Positions 63,116 to 64,000 of a stretch of 64,000 nucleotides of DNA are shown here, piece by piece. The stretch lies in NCBI GenBank assembly GCA_036273515.1, contig DASUHM010000008.1, positions 1-64,000 of the forward strand, in the 5' to 3' direction. Each line of letters begins with the position of its first letter. Position 1 is the first letter of the stretch. The position numbers were made by a program, and so were the translations under genes. The notes under the pieces were generated by a model. The model was given only the letters and a program-made list of their open reading frames with translations. It was not told the DNA's origin and did no database searches. This DNA is from Gaiellales bacterium. GTDB lineage: Bacteria; Actinomycetota; Thermoleophilia; Gaiellales; JAICJC01.

Positions 63116-64000
63116 CTATGCGGCGGTGCCGGCCGCGTCCTTGTCGCCCTCGACGAAGAAGCTGTCCTTGAACGTGTCGAGGTGCTTGCGCAGGCTCTCG
63201 ATCGTCTCGTCGGTGAGGTCGCGGGACTCGTCGATCGCGCTCAGGATCGAGCCCTCGGCCCGCAGCGACTCCACCAGCTCGTCGTTGAACCGGGACACGT
63301 CCTCCACGGGGATCGAGTCGACGTAGCCGTTCGTGACCGACCAGATCACGACGACCTGCTCGGCCACCGGCCACGGCGCGTGCTGCGGCTGGTTCAACGA
63401 CGCCACGACGCGCTCGCCGCGGGCGAGCTGGTTCTGGGTGGCCTGGTCGAGCTCGGAGCCGAACTGCGAGAACGCCTCCAGCTCGCGGTAGGCGGCCAGG
63501 TCGAGGCGCAGGCGCCCGGCGACCTTCTTCATCGCCCGGATCTGGGCGTCGCCGCCGACGCGGGACACCGAGATGCCGGCGTTGATGGCGGGCCGCACGC
63601 CCGAGTAGAACAGGTCGGACTGCAGGAAGATCTGGCCGTCGGTGATCGAGATGACGTTCGTCGGGATGTAGGCCGACACGTCGCCGGCCTGGGTCTCGAT
63701 CACGGGCAGCGCCGTGAGCGACCCGGCGCCGAGCTCGTCGGAGAGCTTCACCGCCCGCTCCAGCAGGCGCGAGTGCAGGTAGAAGACATCGCCGGGGTAG
63801 GCCTCGCGGCCGGGCGGCCGGCGCACGAGCAGGGACATCTGCCGGTAGGCGTCGGCGTGCTTGGACAGGTCGTCGTACATGACCAGGGCGTGCTTCCCGT
63901 TGTAGAGGAAGTGCTCGCCCATGGCGCAGCCGGCGTACGGGGCCATGAACTTGATCGGGGCGGCCTCGGTCGCCGACGCCGAGACGATGATCGTGTAGTC
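63116..64000 (-). CDS. atpA: ATP synthase alpha subunit (C-terminal part, runs off the window)
   Basis: The last 294 codons of atpA. The frame continues to the window edge ([19 protein letters not shown] precedes MAPYAG), so the Met at 63946 is internal, not a start. Landmarks: [41 protein letters not shown] (the alpha Arg finger region), and the C-terminal helix bundle. Non-catalytic nucleotide-binding F1 subunit, followed without gap by atpG. Confidence 0.97.
   Translation of the reverse strand, partial: DYTIIVSASATEAAPIKFMAPYAGCAMGEHFLYNGKHALVMYDDLSKHADAYRQMSLLVRRPPGREAYPGDVFYLHSRLLERAVKLSDELGAGSLTALPVIETQAGDVSAYIPTNVISITDGQIFLQSDLFYSGVRPAINAGISVSRVGGDAQIRAMKKVAGRLRLDLAAYRELEAFSQFGSELDQATQNQLARGERVVASLNQPQHAPWPVAEQVVVIWSVTNGYVDSIPVEDVSRFNDELVESLRAEGSILSAIDESRDLTDETIESLRKHLDTFKDSFFVEGDKDAAGTAA

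Noticed and set aside
63116-63946. Complete 276-residue protein starting at the Met at 63946
   Set aside because: The alpha-subunit frame continues upstream without a stop to the window edge, so the Met is internal to atpA.

Overview
The window is a high-GC, gene-dense bacterial chromosome segment (roughly 70% G+C by eye, lower in the first 2.5 kb). Gene content points to Actinomycetota: prfB-ftsE-ftsX order, a SEC-C-tailed SecA, long-form HPF, LCP protein, cytochrome bd with cydDC, an MmyB-type regulator, and many start codons only 6-9 nt behind a TAnnnT box, as in leaderless actinobacterial transcripts. A deep-branching soil class such as Thermoleophilia fits but cannot be proven from the sequence alone. 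No tRNA or rRNA gene, CRISPR array or prophage was seen.

Layout. 1-2.5 kb: an ADH/SDR/cupin cassette diverging from an MmyB-type regulator. 2.8-7 kb: trans-translation, with ssrA (tmRNA, minus strand) and, 2.2 kb away, smpB at the head of a string of small genes behind a GcvT-like aminomethyltransferase. 7-13.4 kb: a plausible catabolic island (DUF2007-like protein, two PYROXD2-like FAD oxidoreductases, DUF1028, glyoxalase-like protein, and an MFS exporter with a candidate leader peptide). 13.6-23.8 kb (minus strand): secA, prfB (with a programmed +1 frameshift), ftsE, ftsX, an S41 protease, an RNase II/R-type exonuclease and a class B PBP. 24.4-36.9 kb (plus strand): cydABDC, then type II NADH dehydrogenase, zwf, a GMC oxidoreductase, aldose 1-epimerase and a CLC channel, a respiration and sugar-oxidation block. 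36.9-46 kb (minus strand): hpf, comF, a eukaryote-like UDP-sugar pyrophosphorylase, mtnA, then PGI/PMI, sugar nucleotidyltransferase, UDP-sugar dehydrogenase and LCP ligase, a surface-polysaccharide operon. 46-52 kb: M20 peptidase, a RAYT transposase bracketed by its palindromic repeats, metH and a DUF4389 protein. 52-64 kb: ATP synthase genes in two blocks (atpDC and atpAG) with a complete peptide ABC transporter, an orphan zf-HC2 anti-sigma-like gene and two copies of a 178-bp MITE-like repeat between them.

The most notable signals are: (1) the RAYT/REP system, in which the palindromes provide the last codons and the stop of both the transposase and prfB; (2) the pair of inverted 178-bp repeats inside the divided ATP synthase locus; (3) recurrent leaderless-type start regions; (4) the palindrome-rich mtnA promoter; (5) the leader-peptide/hairpin arrangement before the MFS gene; and (6) a strong hairpin beside ssrA that mimics the tmRNA 3' end.
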